DNA from: Staphylococcus shinii
GTDB lineage: Bacteria; Bacillota; Bacilli; Staphylococcales; Staphylococcaceae
Reading direction: 5' to 3'
Assembly (NCBI RefSeq): GCF_017583065.1
Contig: NZ_JAGEVL010000001.1
Coordinates: 496,001-560,000 of the forward strand
Length of the DNA: 64,000 bases
Within the stretch, counting starts at the first letter, position 1; each line of letters starts with the position of its first letter. The notes under the pieces were generated by a model, which ran no database searches, had not been told where the DNA came from, and was given only the letters and a program-made list of their open reading frames with translations. A program made the position numbers and the translations under genes. Positions 47,561 to 55,800 of the stretch are shown piece by piece.

Positions 47561-48163
47561 TTATATCCATCCTTTATGTTTAGCAATATGCCATGCATCA
47601 TAACGATTTTCAGCTTCTAACTTGTCGATAATAATCGAAGTATAGTTTCTAATCGTACCATCTGATAAAAATAAATTGATAGCAATCTCTTTACTTGAAT
47701 GACCTTTCCCTATTTCCTTCAACACAAGTTGCTCTTTAGGGGTAAGCGGGTTTCTTTCGTTAAAAATTGTAGTCATCAATGATTCGCTATATTCTTTCTC
47801 ATCATTCAACACTTTATAAACAGTAGTCACTAACTCCTCAATAGATCTTTCTTTTAAGACATATGCGTCGACATCATTTGAAACAGCTGATTCAAAATAA
47901 CCCGGCCTTTTAAATGTGGTCACAATAATTACTTTAACATCTAATTGTTTATTTCTAATATGGCTAAGTATCTCTAAACCAGTTAGTCCTGGCATTTCTA
48001 TATCGAGAATTGCTACATTTGGTTTCTCAGATTCAATATAAGCCAATGCCTGCTTACCATTGCCAGTACTAGCTACAACTTCTATATTATCGTTTAAATT
48101 GATTAATTGGACCATAGCTTCTCTTAACATCGTTTGATCCTCTGCCAACACAATTGATATCAT
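47561..48163 (-). CDS. NarL/LuxR-family response regulator (DesR-like)
   Basis: A 200-residue regulator. The receiver domain has its acidic pocket at residues 6-7, phosphorylation Asp near residue 54 (VAILDIEMPGL) and Lys in VLKERS; the C-terminal LuxR-type helix-turn-helix includes LTPKEQLVLKEIGKGHSSKE and GTIRNYTSIIIDKL. It is last in a four-gene operon and overlaps the kinase gene by four bases. Related to DesR of Bacillus, which controls a membrane desaturase, but here the partner genes encode an ABC transporter. Confidence 0.92.
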   Translation of the reverse strand: MISIVLAEDQTMLREAMVQLINLNDNIEVVASTGNGKQALAYIESEKPNVAILDIEMPGLTGLEILSHIRNKQLDVKVIIVTTFKRPGYFESAVSNDVDAYVLKERSIEELVTTVYKVLNDEKEYSESLMTTIFNERNPLTPKEQLVLKEIGKGHSSKEIAINLFLSDGTIRNYTSIIIDKLEAENRYDAWHIAKHKGWI

Positions 48164-49254
48164 GTGCCCTCACCCCTATAAATTTTAACTGCAATTTGCA
48201 GTCCATCTTGAGATTTCACTTCCATTTTACCTTTCATTAACGCAACTCGCTCTTTTATACTTACTAAGTCATCATCTTTGATGTGACCCATACCAATGCC
48301 ATTATCTTTAATAATTAATGTTATTTCATTATCCTTTTCATTCAATTCCCCGTAAACTGCAGTAGCATTAGAATGTTTAATTATATTATTAATAGCCTCC
48401 CTTAATATCATCGCTAAAAGAGACTGCTTAGAAGGGTTGATTCTGCTCGCAATCTCTACATTGACAAATTCAAAGGTCAAATTAGCATTTAATAATAAGT
48501 ATTTAACCGAAGATACTTCATCTTCAAATGATTGTACCTTTAAATCATTGACAATTGCACGCACTTTATCTAAAGATTCTTTAGATAAAATATTTACCTC
48601 TTCTAACTGAACTTTAGCTTTCTCAACATCGCTATCAATCAATTTCATTGCTAATTCTGACTTTAAACTCAAACTGGCAAACACATGGCCTAAAGTATCA
48701 TGTAAATCTTGGCCAATTCGATTTCTCTCTTGTTCCGCAATTAAAACGTTAATATGTCTATTTTTCTCTTCTAACGTATTTTTAACTTTGATACTTTCTC
48801 GTTGTTTAAAATTTCCTAACGTTATGATAATAATGGCTAAATACATAATGAATATAGTTGCTAAACTTTGAAAATATAATGTAAATATTAAAAATATATT
48901 TATTAATATTGCGATGATAAATATAAAGAATTCTTTTGAATTTATAGATTTATCAAAAATATAAGGAATCACGAACGCACTAAAGAAAAAGAACAAACTA
49001 ATTGCAGGTCCAACGCTATACACAAAGTAAGTAATACCTATATAATGTAATATAAAAAATGAGAATATCAAGTTTCTTGGAAATACTACAGTAAATAATG
49101 CTACTGAAACATATGAAATTGTAAAAATAATAAATACAATTACATATAACCAATATGAACCTCTAACATCAAATGTAAATAGAGGTATAATCGGGAAAAT
49201 TAAATATACTAAACTTGATAAATCTATTACATTAATTTTTAATTTTTTTATCAT
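48160..49254 (-). CDS. Sensor histidine kinase, HisKA_3 type (DesK-like)
   Basis: A 364-residue kinase with five or six N-terminal membrane helices and almost no external loops, typical of intramembrane sensing like DesK. The phosphorylated His is in NRIGQDLHDTLGHVF near residue 186; the ATP-binding domain has REAINNIIKHSNATAVY and IIKDNGIGMGHI. Stop and start overlap the neighbours by four bases on each side, so the operon is tightly coupled. Confidence 0.92.
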   Translation of the reverse strand: MIKKLKINVIDLSSLVYLIFPIIPLFTFDVRGSYWLYVIVFIIFTISYVSVALFTVVFPRNLIFSFFILHYIGITYFVYSVGPAISLFFFFSAFVIPYIFDKSINSKEFFIFIIAILINIFLIFTLYFQSLATIFIMYLAIIIITLGNFKQRESIKVKNTLEEKNRHINVLIAEQERNRIGQDLHDTLGHVFASLSLKSELAMKLIDSDVEKAKVQLEEVNILSKESLDKVRAIVNDLKVQSFEDEVSSVKYLLLNANLTFEFVNVEIASRINPSKQSLLAMILREAINNIIKHSNATAVYGELNEKDNEITLIIKDNGIGMGHIKDDDLVSIKERVALMKGKMEVKSQDGLQIAVKIYRGEGT

Positions 49255-49985
49255 ACGTCCACATCTTTTCTATTTTGGATTATTAAACCCATTGCTAGAA
49301 AGAGTATACTATATATGATTAAAACCAAAAACGATAAATAGTTTAGACCAACTCCATTTCCAAATTCGTAGGCAACTTGTTTTAAATGGTAAGTGGGCGT
49401 AACATATGCAATTTTACGCATCCAAGATGGAAATTGACTAACTGGAAACCATAACCCACCAAGCACAGCCAAACCTAAATAAAGAATATTACCAATGCTA
49501 CTAGCTTTTTGTATTTCATTGATTTGAGCTAATAATATGCCTACAGTTAAAAATGAACTTGCTCCTAACCATAAAATAAATCCTGAAAATATCCATTCGA
49601 ATAATGTCATTGTTACCCCATTTACTATATAGGCGACGACAAATATTAAAGTAATAGATAAAATAAATTGAAACATCATTTTAAAAATTTTAACTGAATA
49701 GTATTGATATGCATGTAATGGTGTGCGCATTAAATTCTTATACCAACCTGTTGTTTTTTCATTTATCAAATCGATAGGGAATTGTATTAAACAAAAACTT
49801 GATAAACTAAATGCTGTCATACTATACATGTATTCTTTATAAAATAATTGTTCTGCATCTTTTGGTAAATCTAAAATTGAAGTAAATAACAAATAAAAGC
49901 ACAATGGAATAAGAATCGATAAAACTAAATATACTTTTTTTCTAAACAACAACCTTAACTCTATTAAAAAATATTTAGCTACCAT
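49251..49985 (-). CDS. ABC-2 type transporter permease
   Basis: A 244-residue membrane subunit with six helices and the ABC-2 signature region near residues 165-200 (YLGLAVLGGLWFPVSQFPSWM). It pairs with the ATPase encoded just upstream. Such exporters near DesK/LiaS-type kinases usually handle lipids, lantibiotics or membrane-active drugs. The start overlaps the ATPase gene end by 11 bases and its stop overlaps the kinase start. Confidence 0.9.
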   Translation of the reverse strand: MVAKYFLIELRLLFRKKVYLVLSILIPLCFYLLFTSILDLPKDAEQLFYKEYMYSMTAFSLSSFCLIQFPIDLINEKTTGWYKNLMRTPLHAYQYYSVKIFKMMFQFILSITLIFVVAYIVNGVTMTLFEWIFSGFILWLGASSFLTVGILLAQINEIQKASSIGNILYLGLAVLGGLWFPVSQFPSWMRKIAYVTPTYHLKQVAYEFGNGVGLNYLSFLVLIIYSILFLAMGLIIQNRKDVDV

Positions 49986-50865
49986 AAGCTTCCACCTCTT
50001 TTTTACTATCTTTATTAAAAATTGTATCTAGTAAACTCGCTTTAGTTATTTCAATTTCATTTAAATCAATATTTATACTATTTAGGTATTCAACTATTTC
50101 TCTAACGTTAGTTGTTTCAATCTTTACTTTATTATAGTTAAACAACACATGGCACTTAAAAAAACTTTCTATATCCTGTATTTTTACTTTATATTTAATT
50201 GGTAAATTAATCATTGATAGTTGTTGACGTTCACGTATTTTATCAGGATGATCATTTAATAAGACTTCACCTTTTTCTAACACAATTACTTTATCAGCCA
50301 TGCGCTCAACTTCTTCTATATAATGGGAAGTATAGAATATAGTAACTCCTTCTTTTTTCAGATTTGTAATAATATCCCAAAAATGAGTTCTCATTTGTAC
50401 ATCCATTGCACTTGTAGGTTCATCTAAAAATACGCATGTTGGTTTTCCTATCAATGATAAAGCAAAATCAAGTATCCTCTTTTGCCCCCCAGAAAGTTTG
50501 TGAGCATATTGGTCGAGTTGCTGCTCATTAAAACGTGTCATAGCACAAAAAGTTTCGGAATCGATTGGGTCTTCATATAAACCAGAAAACAAACTGTATA
50601 ATTCTTTAACTTTAATAGATTCAGGAAAGTTTGTCTTTTGAAACATAATACCTAAATTTTTGCTATTTAATAGTTTATTTTGATCAATAATTTGTCCACT
50701 ATTTGGTTTTTTATCTCCGATAACCATGTCAATAAGGGTTGATTTGCCAGCACCATTACTCCCAATTAATGCAGTACACTCACCTTCTTCTATATTAAAA
50801 GTGACATGGTCTACGACATTAATTTTTCTATAATTTTTAGTTAATTCTCGGATTTTTATCATCAC
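49975..50865 (-). CDS. ABC transporter ATP-binding protein
   Basis: A 296-residue ATPase: Walker A GSNGAGKSTLIDMV near residue 39, signature LSGGQKRILDFALS near 128, Walker B CVFLDEPTSAMD, then a C-terminal extension of about 80 residues used in drug/lantibiotic exporters. The frame runs to 50880; the ATG at 50865 (MIKIRELTKNYRKI) follows GGAGTG. It leads the operon and is preceded by a strong palindrome pair. Confidence 0.92.
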   Translation of the reverse strand: MMIKIRELTKNYRKINVVDHVTFNIEEGECTALIGSNGAGKSTLIDMVIGDKKPNSGQIIDQNKLLNSKNLGIMFQKTNFPESIKVKELYSLFSGLYEDPIDSETFCAMTRFNEQQLDQYAHKLSGGQKRILDFALSLIGKPTCVFLDEPTSAMDVQMRTHFWDIITNLKKEGVTIFYTSHYIEEVERMADKVIVLEKGEVLLNDHPDKIRERQQLSMINLPIKYKVKIQDIESFFKCHVLFNYNKVKIETTNVREIVEYLNSINIDLNEIEITKASLLDTIFNKDSKKEVEAYGS

Positions 50866-50923
50866 TGACACTCCTTTCAAAATTTATAATTATTGTACAA
50901 AATAAAGTGATATAAAATTAGTG

Positions 50924-50957
50924 TGTGATGTCACAACTTTACGATGACAAATGTCAT
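50924..50957. promoter_or_regulatory. Double palindromic operator of the ABC/two-component operon
   Basis: TGTGATGTCACA (50924-50935) and ATGACAAATGTCAT (50944-50957) are two palindromes whose centres are 21 bp apart, two helical turns, about 60-90 bases upstream of the operon start. The ATGAC/GTCAT half-sites fit a NarL-family dimer such as the operon's own response regulator. Confidence 0.7.
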
Positions 50958-51011
50958 TAATTACTTTTATTAATAGTAATCTTATTTACATAATAAATAT
51001 ACCGTTAATAA

Positions 51012-51050
51012 ATATAGCTAACCTCATACCTATTATGAGATTAGCTATAT
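51012..51050. terminator. Terminator after the AraC-type gene
   Basis: ATAGCTAA.CTCAT pairs with ATGAG.TTAGCTAT around seven bases; a T-run lies on the plus strand and a weaker one on the minus strand, where it would end the regulator gene. Confidence 0.7.
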
Positions 51051-51125
51051 TTTCTCTATTATTTAAGTGTCTATTAAATCACATACAGTTCATTTTGAAT
51101 CAGAAAATAAAATTTAATGAAACCA

Positions 51126-51986
51126 TTAATTATTTATGGCCACCCATATTTCACTATATGCAAAATCTTGTTCATTATTTTTAAATTTAGTAAATGAAAA
51201 CATAGGTAAATCAGATAATTCGTACTCTGAATCAGGTAGCCATTCAGAATAAATTTTAGCGTAAGTATCCTGTAAAACGCTTGGATACTCGCCTTCATTT
51301 TCAAAAACAATCCATTTACTTTCATTAAAGTTTAAAATTTCTAATTGCTCACTTGGATCACTTTCAGTAGTTACAATACCAATCATATGTGTCAATTTGC
51401 CTTGTTCTTTTGCAAACGATTCGTCAGCATCATATGATACGTTTACAATTTCTTTAGGTTCTAGATTTTGTAGTTGATGCATTTCTTCTTTTTGTGAATT
51501 TGTAATACTCTTTGCCAATTCTACAATTTCCTCATTAACTCCTTCAAATTGCATAGGCACTCGTTTTTGAACGCCGACAATATTAAATTCAGGTTGCTCT
51601 ACGATTCTTGTTTTCATGTTTATTCCTCCTTTTGTATTAATAGAAAATGAAAGTTTAGGAAATGATATTAAAATTTGATGTTCATAAACTTGCGATGGTA
51701 AGTAACCACTCCAAGCTTTAAACGCTCTTGTAAAGCCATCTATTGAATAACCATATTTTATTGCTACAGCCGTAACTGAATACTTATTTAGTAAATCTTT
51801 ATTGGCAAAATATAATTTTCTCTTCTTTATATATTCCGACAAACTCATCTCAGACAAAAATATAAATAAATTTCTGTAATGTTGTTCAGGTATGCCGATA
51901 TAATTTGATATTTCAGCTAAATTTAAATTATTAGTTAAATTATTATCTATATAATCTATAGACTCATTTAATTTATTTATAATCAT
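51126..51986 (-). CDS. AraC-family regulator with GyrI-like effector domain
   Basis: About 286 residues: two helix-turn-helix motifs of AraC type at residues 1-105 (LNLAEISNYIGIPEQHYRN and VTAVAIKYGYSIDGFTRAFK), then a GyrI/Rob-like ligand-binding domain (residues about 125-286, with IVGVQKRVPMQFEGV and FENEGEYPSVLQ). Such proteins sense drugs or lipophilic compounds. The ATG at 51986 follows AAGGTG by six bases; nearby ATG 51992 is less likely. Targets unknown; it lies upstream of the ABC transporter operon but is separated by a terminator. Confidence 0.88.
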   Translation of the reverse strand: MIINKLNESIDYIDNNLTNNLNLAEISNYIGIPEQHYRNLFIFLSEMSLSEYIKKRKLYFANKDLLNKYSVTAVAIKYGYSIDGFTRAFKAWSGYLPSQVYEHQILISFPKLSFSINTKGGINMKTRIVEQPEFNIVGVQKRVPMQFEGVNEEIVELAKSITNSQKEEMHQLQNLEPKEIVNVSYDADESFAKEQGKLTHMIGIVTTESDPSEQLEILNFNESKWIVFENEGEYPSVLQDTYAKIYSEWLPDSEYELSDLPMFSFTKFKNNEQDFAYSEIWVAINN

Positions 51987-52193
51987 TTCCATCACCTTTC
52001 AAATACATAGTAATCAATTTTTAAAAATTTCACTCGACTATTCAAATATAAAATATATCGGTTATATTTGATTACTTTAAATTTAGAACTCTGTTTATTA
52101 TCAATGAAAGTAAAATCTAATCTTAAATCGATTCCGACTTTTTTAGTTTCATATATGATACTTATGCTAATATACACATAGTTAATAACCTAA

Positions 52194-52247
52194 ATAAAAA
52201 ACTCCCTTTAAAGTTTTCACTTTTTCAGTGTCTACTTTAAAGGGAGT
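52194..52247 (-). terminator. Terminator after the 65-residue gene
   Basis: ACTCCCTTTAAAGT and its exact complement form a 14-bp stem; the loop contains a second small hairpin (CACT/AGTG). Six T residues follow on the minus strand. The 51996-52193 gap upstream has no supported gene. Confidence 0.93.
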
Positions 52248-52272
52248 ATATCAAAACGTCTTAGTCTAAATA

Positions 52273-52470
52273 TTAAAGTTCTTTTATAAAAGTTAAGATT
52301 GCATGAAATTCTTGTTCATTCGCTGAAAAAGTACGTTCTTCAATTTCTCGCACTGTAGAGTTCAATAGTTTATAACCAGCAACTTCATCATCTTGTAAAT
52401 AAGCATTAATACTTGTTTCTAATTCCTTTAACGATGTTGCTTTTAACGTAGATAATTTAACTTCTTGCAT
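52273..52470 (-). CDS. Small acidic protein, Cse60-like (tentative)
   Basis: A 65-residue protein (SLKELETSINAYLQDDEVAGYK near residues 13-34, then a strand-rich C-terminus ending ILTFIKEL). The pattern of a helix followed by beta strands resembles the small Cse60/YycC-type proteins of Firmicutes, but I cannot be sure. ATG follows AAGGGG. Its strong terminator shows a genuine monocistronic unit. Confidence 0.6.
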   Translation of the reverse strand: MQEVKLSTLKATSLKELETSINAYLQDDEVAGYKLLNSTVREIEERTFSANEQEFHAILTFIKEL

Positions 52471-52582
52471 ATTGCCATCCCCTTTAGAATATTAAATTTA
52501 TATTGTTTATATCATACTATTTAGGAGAATGACATTCAAACAATAAAACATAGCTATGCGCGTAATTTAATAAAATAATTTA

Positions 52583-52608
52583 TGCTTAATATAGCTCTAT
52601 ATTAAGCA
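52583..52608. repeat. Perfect 11-bp palindrome upstream of the small peptide gene
   Basis: TGCTTAATATA and TATATTAAGCA flank GCTC. It lies 37 bases before the candidate ATG of the 40-residue peptide gene and could be an operator or leader hairpin. Confidence 0.6.
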
Positions 52609-52644
52609 ACATACCGCTTATTTTAAAATTAAAGTTCACTAAGT

Positions 52645-52767
52645 ATGATTGAGGTGATTATTTTCTTTAAAACAAAAGAAGTGCGTGCGTTCATTATCTA
52701 TTTCACAGTATGTCTTACTTTATTTATATTATATTTGATACCATTTTCGCACGCAATATTTGGTTAA
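52645..52767 (+). CDS. Putative 40-residue membrane peptide
   Basis: Frame ATG 52645 to TAA 52765 encodes a peptide with a short charged head (FFKTKEVRAF), one hydrophobic helix (IIYFTVCLTLFILYLIPF) and a SHAIFG end. A GAGGTG run lies inside the first codons rather than before ATG, so a downstream GTG or ATT start is possible. A perfect palindrome precedes it and a strong terminator follows 27 bases after the stop, which suggests a real transcription unit. Its size and topology resemble type I toxins or small membrane regulators, but I recognise no family. Confidence 0.5.
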   Translation: MIEVIIFFKTKEVRAFIIYFTVCLTLFILYLIPFSHAIFG

Positions 52768-52793
52768 TAGCTTATATGAAAATTGAGCTATTT

Positions 52794-52841
52794 GATTGAA
52801 ATAACACAGTAACTTAAACTGAGTTATTTCAATCTTTTTTT
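52794..52841 (+). terminator. Terminator after the 40-residue peptide gene
   Basis: GATTGAAATAAC.CAGT pairs with ACTG.GTTATTTCAATC around seven bases and ends in T7 on the plus strand only. Confidence 0.92.
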
Positions 52842-53239
52842 ATCCATACAAATCAATTTTCAATACTAGTTGTATAAATCTTTATTTCGTGCAATAGTTT
52901 TTAATTACTGTTAACCTTCTGTTACATTAGCCAATTGTGAACTTAAAAGCTCTCCGATTTTCTTAAATTTTTATTATATTTTCCCTTTCTTTTCTACTTG
53001 GATTTTGTCTTAATTTATATGTAGCTTCTATACTATCTACTTTCACTTTAAATTCAATCATTCCATTTCATAATAATTAGGAATATATTTCTCTCTTTAT
53101 AGTAAAGGGTTATAAAAAAACAATCTGCTAGTAATTTTATTCAATCCCATTAATCATTATATATTTCGCTTTGCAAAATATTTCAATAAAACAATCTTAT
53201 ATACGGCATTCAAAATAATCTACTTTAATAAATATAAAA

Positions 53240-53292
53240 CACTCCCTAAATATACAACTTTAATACGATTAAAGTGCTTATTATAAGGAGTG
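53240..53292. repeat. Nested palindrome
   Basis: Outer arms CACTCC/GGAGTG (53240-53245, 53287-53292) and inner arms ACTTTAAT/ATTAAAGT (53257-53264, 53268-53275) share the same centre, 53266. The surrounding 52842-53487 stretch is otherwise AT-rich and without a supported gene. Confidence 0.6.
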
Positions 53293-53487
53293 CCTAAGAT
53301 TAAAATGGCTTTTGATAATCTATTTTCGAACTAGGGAGTTCTATATATAGTTTACCATTGTCATGTCAACTACATATATTAGGGAAACCCCTAAATAAAA
53401 AACCATCTCTTTTAATCTGACATACTAATTCTAAAACCATCGTACTAAACATATCACATATTTATAGATAGTTTATAACGTTGCTTT

Positions 53488-53916
53488 TTAATTAACACTT
53501 ACATTAATTTCAATATCTATTGTTTCTTTCAATGCTTTTGAATACGGACAATAATTATGTGCTTTTTTAACATATAATTCTGCTTCTTCCTGGTTAAGAT
53601 CTTTGACTGTTACATCTAATTCAGCAGCTAATTTAACGCCACCGTCTGTTTTGTCCGGTAATAAATACGCTGTTGCGCGTACTTCTGGTTCAATTGATCC
53701 TTTACCATCATTTTTTAAAATATGCATAAGTGCATTGTTGAAACATGAGCTATATCCAGCTGCAAACAGTTGCTCTGGATTTGATTCAGTAACTCCATTA
53801 CCTCCCATTTCTTTCGGGACAGCTAAATCTTGATAAAACGTATTGTCTTCACTAAAAACTTTGCCATCTCTGCCGCCATTGCTAATTACAGTAACTTCAT
53901 ATAATGGTTTTACCAT
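53488..53916 (-). CDS. Ohr/OsmC-family organic hydroperoxide resistance protein
   Basis: A 142-residue peroxidase subunit. The two redox cysteines are C58 (GYSSCFNNAL) and C123 (AHNYCPYSKAL), and the N-terminal NGGRDGKVFSED block and the ESNPEQLFAAGY motif are typical of Ohr. It detoxifies organic peroxides. The ATG follows AAAGGAGCG. A perfect 10-bp palindrome about 40 bases upstream could be a MarR/OhrR operator; no ohrR gene is nearby. Confidence 0.93.
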   Translation of the reverse strand: MVKPLYEVTVISNGGRDGKVFSEDNTFYQDLAVPKEMGGNGVTESNPEQLFAAGYSSCFNNALMHILKNDGKGSIEPEVRATAYLLPDKTDGGVKLAAELDVTVKDLNQEEAELYVKKAHNYCPYSKALKETIDIEINVSVN

Positions 53917-53954
53917 TCCAATCGCTCCTTTTAACTTAATAAATTATGCTTGTA

Positions 53955-53980
53955 TTAATGAATTAATCTCAATTCATTAA
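53955..53980. promoter_or_regulatory. Palindrome upstream of the Ohr-like gene (possible MarR/OhrR operator)
   Basis: TTAATGAATT and AATTCATTAA, 10-bp perfect arms with a 6-base spacer, 39-64 bases upstream of the start. Confidence 0.55.
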
Positions 53981-54226
53981 TAATATATCATTGATTTTAA
54001 AATATTAAAAATTAAAAAATTATCTAAATAAAGTTAAATCAAATAAACAACAATTTTATTCAAATAAACTTAGTGTTTGCGTGTGACCGTTTACTTGGTA
54101 TATGTACCTCTCTTTAGTTTGTATTTATCAATCTATAAAAACAACGAAATTTAATTATAGAATCGTTATACATTTTAAATATTAACTCAACTTAAAACAG
54201 TCTCTTCATAATAAACGCCTCATTTT

Positions 54227-54365
54227 TTCACACACCAAAAACCCCTCTATCATTATTAAAAGTTTAGGGACTAACATAATAAATAGTATGTGGAGGTTTG
54301 AATGCATATATTTTTTGGAGTAGTGCCTTTAATATAACCTTTCAATTCTATTTCAAATCCATTAA
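54227..54365. repeat. Leader-like repeat, copy A
   Basis: About 130 bp beginning TTCACACACCAAAAACCCC, running through ATTATTAAAAGTTTAGGGA and a GTGGAGG site to an ATG that opens an 11-codon frame (MHIFFGVVPLI), then CCTTTCAATTC. Copies B (55413) and C (54520) share the order of these blocks. The 53981-54226 stretch before it is empty. Confidence 0.75.
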
Positions 54366-54519
54366 AATAAATAAATTTTAAAATGTATATACATGGAAAA
54401 GCGACAATAGTACCGCAGATTATAACTGTATTTTAAAAATCTTATTATTACACTTTATATAACTAATCAAATAACTAATCAAGCCAATTATTAACCTATT
54501 AATTAGAAAAATGATAAGT

Positions 54520-54581
54520 TAAAATCCCCCTCTTATCATTAAAAATCGAATAACTAAAATAATAGAGAGGTCAAAAATGTA
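54520..54581. repeat. Leader-like repeat, copy C (shortened)
   Basis: Starts AAAATCCCCCTCTTATCATT, continues CTAAAATAATAGAGAGGTC and reaches ATG directly followed by TAA. It matches the first half of copies A and B. Confidence 0.6.
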
Positions 54582-54582
54582 A

Positions 54583-54608
54583 TTGAGCATAATATTTGAG
54601 CATAATAT
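54583..54608. repeat. Tandem 13-bp repeat
   Basis: TTGAGCATAATAT twice head to tail, immediately after repeat copy C. Confidence 0.8.
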
Positions 54609-54765
54609 TCAAGCGTATATTTATAATCTTTTCATAAAATTTATATCATTATATTTATTGAATAAGCTAAAAAGCTTTCTACAGGGGAATCACTTTAATA
54701 TCTTTATCTTTATATATGTAATATAATTGATTATTCTAGAAATTATATAATCAAGGAGGTTATAT

Positions 54766-54945
54766 ATGAACTATAAAAAAGAACTCGACAAAATAGGTTG
54801 GAATAAAAAAGAAGTAAAAAATAGGGTTGAGAGCTTGATAGAAGATGAAGTTATAAGCAAAAAAGAAGATGCTGCTAAAAATATAGAGGATATAGTTGAA
54901 AAGGAAAACAATAATTCCACACTTAATGAATTTTTAAATAAATAA
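54766..54945 (+). CDS. 59-residue charged protein of unknown function
   Basis: A Lys/Glu-rich helical protein (MNYKKELDKIGWNKKEVKNR at the start, NNSTLNEFLNK at the end) with one Trp and no Cys. A near-consensus AAGGAGGT lies five bases before the ATG, and a terminator follows six bases after the stop, so it is almost certainly translated. No family recognised. It sits in the gene-poor, repeat-rich region between the Ohr-like gene and glnA, between repeat copies C and B, which suggests accessory origin. Confidence 0.75.
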   Translation: MNYKKELDKIGWNKKEVKNRVESLIEDEVISKKEDAAKNIEDIVEKENNNSTLNEFLNK

Positions 54946-54951
54946 AAAAAC

Positions 54952-54973
54952 AGCCTATCTAAGCAGATAGGCT
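54952..54973 (+). terminator. Terminator after the 59-residue protein gene
   Basis: AGCCTATCT and AGATAGGCT, 9-bp perfect stem with a 4-base loop, followed by AATTTATT and preceded by A7. Confidence 0.8.
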
Positions 54974-55261
54974 AATTTATTATAGTTTGTGAAGCGTTCT
55001 ACGTCGCTTGATAGTTATATACCCTGATTCTTTTATTGGAAACTTATTATAAATAACAAACGCCCCACTACTTAGCGAAGCGTAATTTTCCCTACAAAAC
55101 TTATCCCTATATCTTGCGGCATAGAGCCTATGGATATAAAGTTTATTTCATTAAATAAAATACTTTAGAATAAATCAAGTTGAATATACACATTTTATAA
55201 TTATAAAAGTACTTACTATAAACGTTTTAAACTCATAGAATTTTACTGTAATTCATATTCT

Positions 55262-55348
55262 TGCACCCACTTCTGCACCAAACTCATTGTTTTGTTAAAG
55301 TGAGTGCAGAACAAGCAACCTACCTATTTACCTAGGTGGTTTATTTTA
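55262..55348. other. GTGCAGAA inverted repeat followed by a terminator-like hairpin
   Basis: TTCTGCAC (55269-55276) and GTGCAGAA (55303-55310) flank 26 bases; then AACCTACCTA/TAGGTGGTT forms a hairpin with TATTTTAT after it. The minus strand reads GGTGCAGAAGTGGGTGCA, nearly repeated at 55891-55911. Stretch 54974-55261 holds nothing further that I can support. Confidence 0.45.
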
Positions 55349-55412
55349 TCTACACAATATTTTTCAAATTAACCTTACTTAAACAAGTTATTTCATATAA
55401 ATGTAGTTTTTA

Positions 55413-55552
55413 TTCACACACTAAAAACACCCCCTTATTATTAAAAGTTGAGGAGCCTAAAATAATAGTAGGAGGTGCAAAGGTTTGAATGAGAATAAGA
55501 TTCGGGAGTGCATTTATAATATAGCCCTTCAAATTCTTTTTAAACATTATAC
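55413..55552. repeat. Leader-like repeat, copy B
   Basis: TTCACACACTAAAAACACCC, TTATTATTAAAAGTTGAGGA, CTAAAATAATAGTAGGAGG, then ATG opening an 11-codon frame (MRIRFGSAFII) and CCCTTCAAATTC. Aligns end to end with copy A; the two short peptides share M..(I)FG.... Confidence 0.75.
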
Positions 55553-55574
55553 TTATATTATTTTTATAAAAAAT

Positions 55575-55800
55575 CGTTCCTAGTATTTGTTTTTTCCTTT
55601 AGTAACTTGGGATTTTTTCGGCCATTTATAATTAATAAAATCTTTGGCATGCCTTTTTGGATGAACACACCAATATTTTTAGTGAATTCAATAATAAATA
55701 TCGCATATTGTGCGCCTTATGGTTAGCCATCAGGAAATCTATTACCAATATACTTAACTCCCCAATTTACACCGTCTATTACTTAATTTATATATACTCC
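55575..55800 (-). pseudogene. Degenerate coding remnant
   Basis: One minus-strand frame reads VNWGVKYIGNRFPDG, two stops, then GAQYAIFIIEFTKNIGVFI and KGMPKILLIINGRKNP. A second frame of the same stretch also reads protein-like (HPKRHAKDFINYKWPKK). No intact start remains. Probably a decayed accessory gene; family not recognised. Confidence 0.35.

Noticed and set aside
51992..52177. 61-codon frame upstream of the AraC-type regulator
   Set aside because: No ribosome site, overlaps the regulator start, composition of random AT-rich sequence.
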